Shown: positions 43,150 through 51,372 of the stretch, piece after piece | How the letters are laid out: each line of letters starts with the position of its first letter | Position numbering within the stretch: the stretch's first letter is position 1 | Assembly: GCA_902621165.1 (NCBI GenBank) | Contig: CACNKX010000004.1 | Span: 86,912 to 150,911, forward strand | Length of the DNA stretch: 64,000 bases | DNA from: an uncultured Alphaproteobacteria bacterium | GTDB taxonomy: Bacteria; Pseudomonadota; Alphaproteobacteria; HIMB59; GCA-002718135 | Direction: 5' to 3' | The notes under the pieces: generated by a model | Databases searched by the model: none | Seen by the model: only the letters and a program-made list of their open reading frames with translations | Told to the model about the DNA's origin: nothing | Position numbers and translations under genes: made by a program

Positions 43150-44964
43150 GTGGCTAGTGATTTATTATTTTCTCTAAGAGATGTAGAAATCAAATTTGGC
43201 AAAAAAGTTATTTTCCAAGATCTAAACCTCAATTTACACAAGGGTGATATGATTGCTCTTGTTGGTAAGAATGGTGTTGGAAAAACTACCTTAATGAAAA
43301 CTATTTACGGTGATCAAGATTTAGATGCTGGAGAATTATGGAATTACCCAAATCTCAAAGTTGGATATTTCAATCAAAAATTTGAAAAATTAAATAACAA
43401 AACTATTGAAGAGAATTTTTCAGATTTACTTAACGAACAAAATAAACATTTTGTTGATATATTTTGCAATAAACTCAATTTAGATAAACTTGCTAATGTT
43501 GAAGATCTTTCAGGAGGTCAAAAAAGAAAAGTTTATTTAATTCGATCTTTATTAAAAGACTCAGATGTTTTGTTATTAGATGAGCCTACCAACCATTTAG
43601 ATTTGCAATGCATCGAATGGCTAGAAAGTTATTTACGCAATTTAAATAAGACAATTATATGTGTCAGTCATGATAGAACTTTTCTCAGTAATTTTACTAA
43701 TAAAGTTTTTTGGATAGATAGAGGAAAATTACGGGTAAGCCTAAGAGGATTTAAGGATTTTGATAAATGGTCAGAGGAGTTACTCGATCAAGAATATAGA
43801 GAATTAAGAAATAGAAAGCAATTTGTTAATATTGAACTCGAGTGGGCAAATAAAGGTGTAAAAGCCCGAGTTAAGCGAAATGAAAAAAGATTAAAAAGAG
43901 CAAAAGAATTAAAAGCGCAATTAGAAAAGGATGAAGCATCTTACAGAAGTGCAATTAAATCTTTAAGACCTCAAGTTTCTAAAAAATCTACCGATCAATC
44001 TAAATTTATTGCTGAACTTCAAGAAGTTTTTGTGAAATATCCAAATCAAAGTGATTTTGTTTTTAAAAATTTATCCATTAAAATTTCAAAAAATGATCGT
44101 ATTGGTCTGTTAGGGAATAATGGAAGTGGTAAATCAACTTTTCTTCGTACCATCCTTAATGAAATAAAAATTTCTAAAGGTAAAATCAAGCTGAAAAAAA
44201 ATTTAGAATTTTCTTATTTTGATCAAATGCGTAATGATCTTAATGGTAGAAAATCTATTAAAGATATCTTAGTACCCTCTGGAGGTGATTATTTAAAAGT
44301 TCAAGGAAGAGATAGGCATGTCTGTAGCTATGTGAAAGATTTTCAGTTTGATCCTAAAAATGTTAACCATACGATACAAACATTATCAGGAGGAGAGCAA
44401 AATAGATTACTTTTGGCAAAAGTATTAGCTAATCCCAAAACTGGACTTATATTAGATGAGCCAACAAATGACCTAGATTTAGAAACGCTAGATCTGTTAA
44501 CTGAAATGTTATCCAATTATAATGGAACATTGCTAATAGTATCGCATGATCGAGATTTTTTAGATCAAACTGTTAACAAAATTTTACATTTCAAAGAGGA
44601 TGGAAATGTATCATTGTTTTTTGGTGGATACAGTGATTTTTTAAAATCTGAAAATCAACAAGTTACTAAAAATAAAGAAACAAAAAAATCACATTCAGAA
44701 AATAACAAAGTAAAAAATTCAAAACATAAATTATCGTATAAGTTTCAATATGAATTAGAGCAATTACCAAACCAAATAAAAAATATTCAACAAGAATTAG
44801 AAGATATTAAAAATGAATTGAAGGATACAAACCTATATTTGGAAAATTTTGACCGCTATCAAGAAATAACTTCCAAAATGGAAGTTCTTAATAATGATCT
44901 CAATACAAAAGAAAATCGATGGTTTGAATTAATTAAAATGGAAGAGGATCTAGTTAGTAATTAA
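43150..44964 (+). CDS. uup: ABC-F ATPase, Uup-like
   Basis: 604-residue soluble protein with two ABC domains and no membrane part. First domain: GKNGVGKTT, LSGGQKRK and DEPTNHLD. Second: GNNGSGKST, LSGGEQNR and DEPTNDLD. The linker between them is the charged helical arm of ABC-F factors. A C-terminal coiled-coil segment (about 535-600) identifies Uup rather than EttA. ABC-F proteins act on the ribosome; Uup also influences transposon excision in E. coli. The GTG start at 43150 gives the family N-terminus. Confidence 0.91.
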   Translation: MASDLLFSLRDVEIKFGKKVIFQDLNLNLHKGDMIALVGKNGVGKTTLMKTIYGDQDLDAGELWNYPNLKVGYFNQKFEKLNNKTIEENFSDLLNEQNKHFVDIFCNKLNLDKLANVEDLSGGQKRKVYLIRSLLKDSDVLLLDEPTNHLDLQCIEWLESYLRNLNKTIICVSHDRTFLSNFTNKVFWIDRGKLRVSLRGFKDFDKWSEELLDQEYRELRNRKQFVNIELEWANKGVKARVKRNEKRLKRAKELKAQLEKDEASYRSAIKSLRPQVSKKSTDQSKFIAELQEVFVKYPNQSDFVFKNLSIKISKNDRIGLLGNNGSGKSTFLRTILNEIKISKGKIKLKKNLEFSYFDQMRNDLNGRKSIKDILVPSGGDYLKVQGRDRHVCSYVKDFQFDPKNVNHTIQTLSGGEQNRLLLAKVLANPKTGLILDEPTNDLDLETLDLLTEMLSNYNGTLLIVSHDRDFLDQTVNKILHFKEDGNVSLFFGGYSDFLKSENQQVTKNKETKKSHSENNKVKNSKHKLSYKFQYELEQLPNQIKNIQQELEDIKNELKDTNLYLENFDRYQEITSKMEVLNNDLNTKENRWFELIKMEEDLVSN

Positions 44965-44971
44965 GCGACAA

Positions 44972-45760
44972 TTAATAAGCGCTTGTATTATCAGATTTAG
45001 TATCTACATCTTTCAATTCTTTTAATAAACTTTCAGCATGTGATGTCATCATTCTAAAATCAGAAAGTAAGGTGGTAAATTGAAAACCGTACTCCATCAT
45101 TTCTTTCATATACTTAACTGATCCATTATGAATACCTGCAATCTTTCCTTTTTCTTTTGCTTTTTTTGCAATCATTTTAATATTTGAAAATACCGGATCT
45201 TCACGAACATCAAATTTAGGTGGTAAACCATAAGAAGAACTCATATCCGCAGGTCCAATATAGATACCAGTTAAGTTTGGAACTGAAAGAATGGCATCTA
45301 AATTTTCTACTGCTTGTTTTGTTTCTATCATTGCCAAACTTACAATATTATCATTTGCATGTTGATAGTAATCTGAACCATAAACTACCTGAGCCCTCAT
45401 TGGACCAAAACTTCTTTGACCTATTGGAGGATAATAACAATATGAAACAAACTTTTCACAGTCTTCTTTTGTATTTATCATTGGCGCAATAATTCCTTGA
45501 ATACCTAAATCTAACATTTTCATAATAATACCTGGCTCGTTCCATGGTACTCTTGTCATAGGAACAGTATCACTATTTGTTAATCCTTGAACCATTGAAA
45601 TAGCAGTAGAATAATCATTTTGGCCATGCTGCATATCGATAGTTACTGAATCCCAACCCATTTTACCAAAGGCTTCTGCTGTAAAAGAATTAGGTATAGA
45701 AAGCCACGCATTTATAGATGCTTTATTTTTTTTCCAAATATCAAATAATTTGTTTTTCAT
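44972..45760 (-). CDS. HpcH/HpaI-family class II aldolase
   Basis: 262 residues forming a metal-dependent barrel that cleaves or forms 2-oxo-3-deoxy acids. Catalytic and metal residues are in MQHG (His base), MTRVPWNE, AMIETKQAVEN (Glu ligand) and YIGPADMSSSYG (Asp ligand). Usual substrates are 4-hydroxy-2-oxoheptanedioate or 2-keto-3-deoxyglucarate-type acids, producing pyruvate and an aldehyde. It could complete the sugar-acid routes in this region, for instance the product of the dehydratase at 7477, but no direct linkage is visible. Confidence 0.9.
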   Translation of the reverse strand: MKNKLFDIWKKNKASINAWLSIPNSFTAEAFGKMGWDSVTIDMQHGQNDYSTAISMVQGLTNSDTVPMTRVPWNEPGIIMKMLDLGIQGIIAPMINTKEDCEKFVSYCYYPPIGQRSFGPMRAQVVYGSDYYQHANDNIVSLAMIETKQAVENLDAILSVPNLTGIYIGPADMSSSYGLPPKFDVREDPVFSNIKMIAKKAKEKGKIAGIHNGSVKYMKEMMEYGFQFTTLLSDFRMMTSHAESLLKELKDVDTKSDNTSAY

Positions 45761-46069
45761 AATTATGATTAGAATATAATAATAATTTATAATATATTAA
45801 TACTACTCTTAAACATTATTTAATTTATAAAAACTATAAAATGATAAAATTTATAATCTGGTCTTTAATAGCAATTTTTTTAATAGTTATTTTTTATTTT
45901 TCTTTTAACTATTTTTTAAGTTTAATTAGGGATCAAATGATTTTTATGCTTTAGATTAATTTTTTGTCGCAATTCCTAATTTTCCTCGTTTTTTTGGATC
46001 AAAATATTACATAAATAGATTTACAGTCTTTCTATTTATAGTATAAATTTCTTATAAATGGAGGAAATG
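45761..46069 (+). other. Intergenic region between aldolase and ABC operon
   Basis: 309 bases divergent between the aldolase and the binding protein. Very AT-rich. It holds a possible 37-codon frame at 45841-45954 (MIKFIIWSLIAIFL start, one membrane segment, no ribosome site) that I consider doubtful, and a promoter-like pair near 46021-46048. No other structure seen. Confidence 0.6.
46020..46048 (+). promoter_or_regulatory. Candidate sigma-70 promoter of the ADP-ribosylglycohydrolase-fold operon
   Basis: TTTACA followed after 16 bases by TATAAA, with a further AT-rich 10 bases to the ribosome site GGAGG. Both hexamers differ from consensus by one base. It fits as the promoter of the whole 46070-60090 run, since no later gap has a comparable pair. 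Confidence 0.5.
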
Positions 46070-47395
46070 ATGAATAAAATTTTAAATATTTTTTTAACTT
46101 TTATTCTTACAGCTTTTTTCGCAACATCAACATTTGCTGCCACTAAAGTAGTTTGGTGGATGGAAAGTAGTGCAGATACTGACCCTACAGTTCAAGAAAT
46201 GATGTGTGATGCTTTTAATGCTGAACAAGATGAAGTAGAATTAGAATGTGTATTTAAAGAAGACATTAATGATACTATCAGACCAGCTCTTTTATCTGGA
46301 AGTGGACCGGACATGTTTGATACACCTGGTGCTTCTTATATAAAAATTTACCAAGATGCAGGTCTTGTTAAATCTATGCAAGAGTATGCTGATCAATATG
46401 GTTGGCAAGACAAACTTCTAGGTTGGGCTTACAACTCAGGAGTATTTGATGGTGAATTATATTCAATTCCAAAAAACTATGAAACAATGATTTATTTTTA
46501 TAATAAAACTTTGTTTGAAGAAAATGGATGGAGTACGCCAAATAATTTAGAAGAAGTTGAATCTTTAGCTGCTAAAATAAAAGCTAAGGGAATGAATGTT
46601 TATGCGTATGGTTCTGCTGGATGGCAGCCAACTCACGAACATTTAGTAGGTAACTATTTCAACACTTATGCTGGACCAGATAATGTCTATAAAGCATTAA
46701 TTGGTGAAAAAAAGTGGACTGATCCAGAGTTTGTAGAAGCAATTGAACTTTTAAGAAAACACATGGTAGATGAAGGCTATTGGTCTGGGGATTTAGAGAC
46801 ATATTATTCTTTAGATTGGGATGATTTTAATAACGAGTTTGCTACTAGAGGTTCTGCGATGCTCATGATTGGAACTTGGGGTTTCAATGTAACGGCAACA
46901 AATTTTGGAGAAACTTCTGATGATTGGGATTGGAATCCTTTACCGATTCTGAATTCACAGGCAGGAAGTGCTCCTAATTACCAACTTGCAACAGGTGGAA
47001 CTATGTCCATTAATGCAGCATCTAAAAATGCTGATGGAGCTGCAAAAGTAATTGATTGGATTCTTTCTGATAAAGAAAGAGCTCTTAAAGTTACTGGCAG
47101 TTTAGGTTATGGCGCTTGGTTGTTACCACTAAAATACACTGATGCTGACTTTGATCCTAATATTGATCCAAGACAAAAAAGATTCTTAACTGAATTCGCA
47201 GAAGCTTCTGATTCTGGAAACTATGGATATACAACATGGACGTTCTATCCGAATGACCCAGGTGTACATATTTGGAAAGATATGGAAGTTGTTTGGGCTG
47301 GAGATATTACTCCACTTGAATTCATGGAGGAATCTCAAAGACTTTGGGATCAAGCTCGTGCAGACGATGCATTAGTTCCAGTTGGAAAAAGATAA
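46070..47395 (+). CDS. Extracellular solute-binding protein of sugar ABC importer (CUT1)
   Basis: 441 residues. The start is taken as the last of three in-frame ATGs (46070), 5 bases after GGAGG; upstream ATGs at 46058 and 46067 overlap or crowd that site. A signal peptide MNKILNIFLTFILTAFFATSTFA is followed by ATKVVWWMESSADTDPT. YSIPKNYETMIYFYNKTLFEENGW is the typical family-1 sugar-binding hinge region. Trp- and Tyr-rich lobes suit a saccharide ligand. First gene of the operon carrying the four ADP-ribosylglycohydrolase-like enzymes, so its ligand is presumably their substrate or precursor. Confidence 0.93.
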   Translation: MNKILNIFLTFILTAFFATSTFAATKVVWWMESSADTDPTVQEMMCDAFNAEQDEVELECVFKEDINDTIRPALLSGSGPDMFDTPGASYIKIYQDAGLVKSMQEYADQYGWQDKLLGWAYNSGVFDGELYSIPKNYETMIYFYNKTLFEENGWSTPNNLEEVESLAAKIKAKGMNVYAYGSAGWQPTHEHLVGNYFNTYAGPDNVYKALIGEKKWTDPEFVEAIELLRKHMVDEGYWSGDLETYYSLDWDDFNNEFATRGSAMLMIGTWGFNVTATNFGETSDDWDWNPLPILNSQAGSAPNYQLATGGTMSINAASKNADGAAKVIDWILSDKERALKVTGSLGYGAWLLPLKYTDADFDPNIDPRQKRFLTEFAEASDSGNYGYTTWTFYPNDPGVHIWKDMEVVWAGDITPLEFMEESQRLWDQARADDALVPVGKR

Positions 47396-47407
47396 TTTAT
47401 AAATTTA

Positions 47408-47434
47408 AATAAGGGGAAATTTTTTCCCCTTATT
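47408..47434 (+). terminator. Stem-loop after the binding-protein gene
   Basis: Perfect 12-bp inverted repeat AATAAGGGGAAA/TTTCCCCTTATT with a 3-base loop, 12 bases past the stop. It sits within the operon before the permease genes, like the stem-loops after the other three binding proteins. Confidence 0.75.
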
Positions 47435-47449
47435 AAAAATAAAGTAATT

Positions 47450-48328
47450 ATGCCAAAATTTTTAACAAGTATAAATGCAATTTCCTGGTACTTTTTATTT
47501 CCAGTTATATTTATACATTTTTTTGTGGTAGCATTCCCATCGATACTAAGTTTATTGTTATGTTTAACGGACTGGAATGGTTTCGGCAGAATAAACTACG
47601 TTGGATTAGAAAACTTTCAAGAATTATTCAGAGACCGTGTTTTCAAGAAAGCAGTTAAACACAACATAATTTGGACAGTAATGTTCTTAACAATACCAGT
47701 AATCGTAGCACTTATTATAGCATATCTTTTAACTGGAATAAAAAGAGGACAACTTTTTTATAGGCTAGTGTATTTTTTTCCATACATTCTAGCCAGTATC
47801 GTTAACTGTTTGATTTGGAGATACATATTCCATCCAAGACATGGCTTAGGGGGTTGGTTTGAGAATCAAGGTATTGATTTTCTTGCTAAGTCACCTTTTG
47901 CAATGAAGGAGACTGCTTTATACGCTGTTGCCTGGGTAGATATGTGGCATTTTTGGGGCTTCTTAGTTATTATTTATTTAACTGGAATGTATCAAGTGGA
48001 TGACTCTCTTTATGAGGCAGCAGATATTGAAGGAGCAACAAAATTTCAAAAATTTAGATACATTACTTTACCAATGATACGACCAATTTTTGTTTTATCT
48101 TTAATAATTATAATCATCTGGTCTGTCCCAACTTTTGACTATGTATATATTTTAACAATGGGTGGGCCAGCATATAGTTCTGAAGTTGTAGCAAATCATC
48201 TGTATTCTCAAGCCTTTCAACGAATGAATGTTGGTTACGCGTCTACTATAGGTGTCATGATGTTCTTCTATGTCGGTATTATAGTTGGTTTCTTTGCAAT
48301 TTTGAGGCGGATGGGTTGGGAGGTATAA
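47450..48328 (+). CDS. Sugar ABC transporter permease, MalF/UgpA type
   Basis: 292-residue inner-membrane protein with six hydrophobic segments. SLLLCLTDWNGFGRINYVGLENFQELF is the family N-terminal periplasmic pattern, and the EAA loop reads YEAADIEGATKFQKFRYITLP. It forms the channel with the next permease, 8 bases downstream. No ATPase gene follows, so the importer must use one encoded elsewhere; the AglK-type ATPase at 12535 is the only MalK-type candidate in the window. Confidence 0.93.
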   Translation: MPKFLTSINAISWYFLFPVIFIHFFVVAFPSILSLLLCLTDWNGFGRINYVGLENFQELFRDRVFKKAVKHNIIWTVMFLTIPVIVALIIAYLLTGIKRGQLFYRLVYFFPYILASIVNCLIWRYIFHPRHGLGGWFENQGIDFLAKSPFAMKETALYAVAWVDMWHFWGFLVIIYLTGMYQVDDSLYEAADIEGATKFQKFRYITLPMIRPIFVLSLIIIIIWSVPTFDYVYILTMGGPAYSSEVVANHLYSQAFQRMNVGYASTIGVMMFFYVGIIVGFFAILRRMGWEV

Positions 48329-48336
48329 AATTTTAA

Positions 48337-49179
48337 ATGGCAACTGCAAGATTTAGACAAAGATCAAGCTATATTAATCACGCCATTTTGATTTTTATGG
48401 CTTTAACAATTATTTTGCCATTACTAGTTTTAGCTTTTAATTCTATAAAACCATCTTCTGAATTTGGAGCAAATCCATTAGGTTTTCCAAATGAAATAAG
48501 ATTAATGAATTATTATGATGCTTGGGTGAATGGAAATTATACTCAAATATTTATGAATTCACTTACTTTGGTTATCGGAACATTGATATTAAATTTGACT
48601 GTTTCAGGTTTAGCTGCATTCAGTTTGGCAGTTTTAAATCCAAGAGGAATTCAAACAATTGTTGTTGGCTTATACCTTTTAGTTGGAATAAGTATTCCTG
48701 CTCAATTATTTATTTTACCATTATTTTTAATGTGGAAAAGTTTATACCTCCTAGATACAAGGATTGGTTTAGTTATTATTTATAGCGCCTTAAATGCCCC
48801 TTTTGCAACTTTCTTAATTCGCTCTTACATGTTGCAATTACCTACAGAACTTTTTGAAGCCGCTAAACTAGATGGGGCATCTGTAATGCAATTGTTTACA
48901 AGAGTTGCCCTACCTTTATCTTGGCCAGTTTTTTTAACAACAGCACTTATTGTGTCATTAACAGTTTGGAATGAGTTTTTATTTGCTATTACTTTTATTA
49001 TTACTGATGAGTACAAACCTATTTCGTCAATTTTATTTACATTTCAAAGTAGATTTGCAAATGATTATGGATTGGTGAGTGCGGCGTCTATTTTAATGGC
49101 GGCACCAATTGCTATTTTATTTATGTTTTTTCAAAGACGATTCATTGCTGGTTTAACCAGTGGTGCTACAAAAGGTTAG
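48337..49179 (+). CDS. Sugar ABC transporter permease, MalG/UgpE type
   Basis: 280 residues, six hydrophobic segments. FNSIKPSSEFGANPLGFP is the typical first periplasmic loop, the EAA loop is FEAAKLDGASVMQLFTR, and the protein ends QRRFIAGLTSGATKG. It is 15 bases ahead of the first ADP-ribosylglycohydrolase-like gene, with which it is surely co-transcribed. Confidence 0.93.
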   Translation: MATARFRQRSSYINHAILIFMALTIILPLLVLAFNSIKPSSEFGANPLGFPNEIRLMNYYDAWVNGNYTQIFMNSLTLVIGTLILNLTVSGLAAFSLAVLNPRGIQTIVVGLYLLVGISIPAQLFILPLFLMWKSLYLLDTRIGLVIIYSALNAPFATFLIRSYMLQLPTELFEAAKLDGASVMQLFTRVALPLSWPVFLTTALIVSLTVWNEFLFAITFIITDEYKPISSILFTFQSRFANDYGLVSAASILMAAPIAILFMFFQRRFIAGLTSGATKG

Positions 49180-49194
49180 TTCAATGGGAGGAAG

Positions 49195-51360
49195 ATGGAA
49201 CTTAACAAAGAATATGAGGAGAAAGTTTATTCAGGAGTTTTAGGTAAAATCATAGGCGTCTATCTTGGCAGACCTTTTGAGGGTTGGTGGTATGATAGAA
49301 TTATAAAAGAATTAGGCCCAATTAATTATTATGTAAATGATAAATTAAATATGCCTGTTCAAATCACAGATGATGATTTGACTGGAACTTTTAGATTCAT
49401 AAATGCTCTAAAAGATTTTAATTTTGATAAGAATATTTCTTCTAAACAAATTGGACAAACTTGGTTAAATTATTGTTTGGAAAACCAAGCTGTTTTATGG
49501 TGGGGTGGTAAAGGAACATCATCAGAAGATACCGCTTATCAAAATCTTAAACAAGGTATTCACGCGCCAGATAGTGGTTCTATAAAAACAAATGGTCGAA
49601 TTGTTGCAGAGCAAATAGGTGCTCAAATTTTTATTGATGGATGGGGATTAGTTTCGCCAGGTGATCCAGATCAAGCAGCTGATTTTGCAAAAAAAGCTGG
49701 AAGTGTAAGTCATGATGGTGAATCTGTTTATGCTGCTCAAGTTGTTGCTGCAATGGAAGCAATGGCGTTTATAGAAAAAGATACAAAAAAAATTATTGAG
49801 CATTGCAAAAGATATATCCCAAAAGATTCAACAATTTTTAAACTTATATCTGATATTCAAGATTGGAGTTCTGGTAATTTAGACTGGGAACAAGCAAGAG
49901 AAAAAATAGATGATATTTATGGTTATGAAAAATTTATTGGCGGTGTTCATATTGTACCAAATCATGCATTAATTATTTTAGCATTACTATTTGGAGATGA
50001 TAACTTTCAAAAATCTTTAATGATTGTAAATACTTCAGGTTGGGACACAGATTGTAATTCGGGAAATGTCGGATGTTTTCTTGGAATTAAAAATGGATTA
50101 GAGAGTATTAAAGACGGACCCGACTATATTACACCAGTTAATGATACAATTTTTCTTCCAACAAGTAATGGTGCTGAAACGATGACTGACGCATTAAGAG
50201 AAAGTCAAAATATTGTTAATATTGCTAGACGAATTAATGGTATGGAAAACAAGATAGTAAAAGAAAATGCAAGATATAATTTTGAAATGCCAGGCTCTAC
50301 TCAAGCTTGGAAAATAAATAAGACTAATGATAATAATTTAAATACTACAATTACTAATGTTCCTTATGAAACCAAGATTGGTGAAAGAGCATTAGAAATT
50401 GACTTTTCTAATTTATCAATAGGGCATTCAAGTGTTGCCTATGTTGATACATTTTTTCCAGATTGGTTTACTGAACTAAAAGGATCTCAGCGGCAGAAAT
50501 TTTTTCACTATGACTTTGTTGGATGTCCAATTGTCTATAGTGGACAAAAGATTAAAACTGAAATTATTTCAAAAAGTAAAAATAATATTAAAGTTACTTT
50601 ATTTATAAAATATTGGGGTGAAGAAGATAAATTAAAACAAATAGATGCTGAAGAATATGAACTTTCAAATAATGAAGTAAAATCAATTGAATGGATAGTT
50701 CCAGATACACATGCAAATCCAATTGGACAAATTGGATTTGTCATATCAGCAGATGTTAACACTTCAGGAAAATTACTAATTAATTTTCTTGATATTACGG
50801 GCACACCAAAAGTTACATTTAAAAGACCTGAACACATAGAAAATGCATCAAAAAATGGATATTTTTTTAACCAAGAATTTTATGGTCAATTATGGAAAAG
50901 AGCATGGGTGAATGATATCGATAAATGGCAATATAGGTGGTTAGAGTCATTTAAAATTATCAATGGAGTTGGTAGAGGTCATATTTTACAAGGATCATCT
51001 TCCTGGAAAGATTACACCGTTACTTCAAAAGTGAATTTTCCATTAGCATCAGCTGGAGGATTAATAATTAGATCTCAAGGAGTAAAGCGATATTACTCTT
51101 TAGAACTTACTTCCAATAATAAACTGCAGATTAATAAAATGTTTTATGAATTAGAAACATTAAAAGAAATCGATTTTAACTTTGAGTTTTATAAGGAATA
51201 TGAATTAAAATTTGAAGTGCATGGAAATAAATTATTGGGTTATGTTGATGATAAGTTATTAATTGAAACACACGATAAGGATAATTCTTTTGAAACAGGC
51301 ATGATAGGTTTTGTTACACAAGATGGAACATTGTCATCCAATTCAATAAGTATAGAGTAA
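49195..51360 (+). CDS. ADP-ribosylglycohydrolase-fold enzyme with C-terminal jelly-roll domain, copy 1
   Basis: 721 residues without signal peptide. Residues 1-345 are an ADP-ribosylglycohydrolase (DraG/ARH) domain: YSGVLGKIIGVYLGRPFEGW, the first metal motif TDDD (58-61), SHDGE (172-176) and the second metal motif GWDTDCNSGN (282-291). About 365-540 is an all-beta segment around FVGCPIVYSGQ, and from about 565 a concanavalin-like (LamG or DUF1080-like) domain starts at WKRAWVNDIDKWQ and continues through LIIRSQGVKRYYSLEL. ARH enzymes cleave N- or O-ribosyl bonds with two magnesium ions; the ligand here is probably a sugar conjugate. GGGAGGAAG precedes ATG. Nearest relatives are copies 2 and 3. 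Confidence 0.86.
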   Translation: MELNKEYEEKVYSGVLGKIIGVYLGRPFEGWWYDRIIKELGPINYYVNDKLNMPVQITDDDLTGTFRFINALKDFNFDKNISSKQIGQTWLNYCLENQAVLWWGGKGTSSEDTAYQNLKQGIHAPDSGSIKTNGRIVAEQIGAQIFIDGWGLVSPGDPDQAADFAKKAGSVSHDGESVYAAQVVAAMEAMAFIEKDTKKIIEHCKRYIPKDSTIFKLISDIQDWSSGNLDWEQAREKIDDIYGYEKFIGGVHIVPNHALIILALLFGDDNFQKSLMIVNTSGWDTDCNSGNVGCFLGIKNGLESIKDGPDYITPVNDTIFLPTSNGAETMTDALRESQNIVNIARRINGMENKIVKENARYNFEMPGSTQAWKINKTNDNNLNTTITNVPYETKIGERALEIDFSNLSIGHSSVAYVDTFFPDWFTELKGSQRQKFFHYDFVGCPIVYSGQKIKTEIISKSKNNIKVTLFIKYWGEEDKLKQIDAEEYELSNNEVKSIEWIVPDTHANPIGQIGFVISADVNTSGKLLINFLDITGTPKVTFKRPEHIENASKNGYFFNQEFYGQLWKRAWVNDIDKWQYRWLESFKIINGVGRGHILQGSSSWKDYTVTSKVNFPLASAGGLIIRSQGVKRYYSLELTSNNKLQINKMFYELETLKEIDFNFEFYKEYELKFEVHGNKLLGYVDDKLLIETHDKDNSFETGMIGFVTQDGTLSSNSISIE

Positions 51361-51372
51361 AAATATAAGAGT

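Noticed and set aside
45841..45954. 37-codon frame with a membrane segment
   Set aside because: No ribosome site, very low-complexity AT-rich sequence and no family match; kept only as a remark on the intergenic region.
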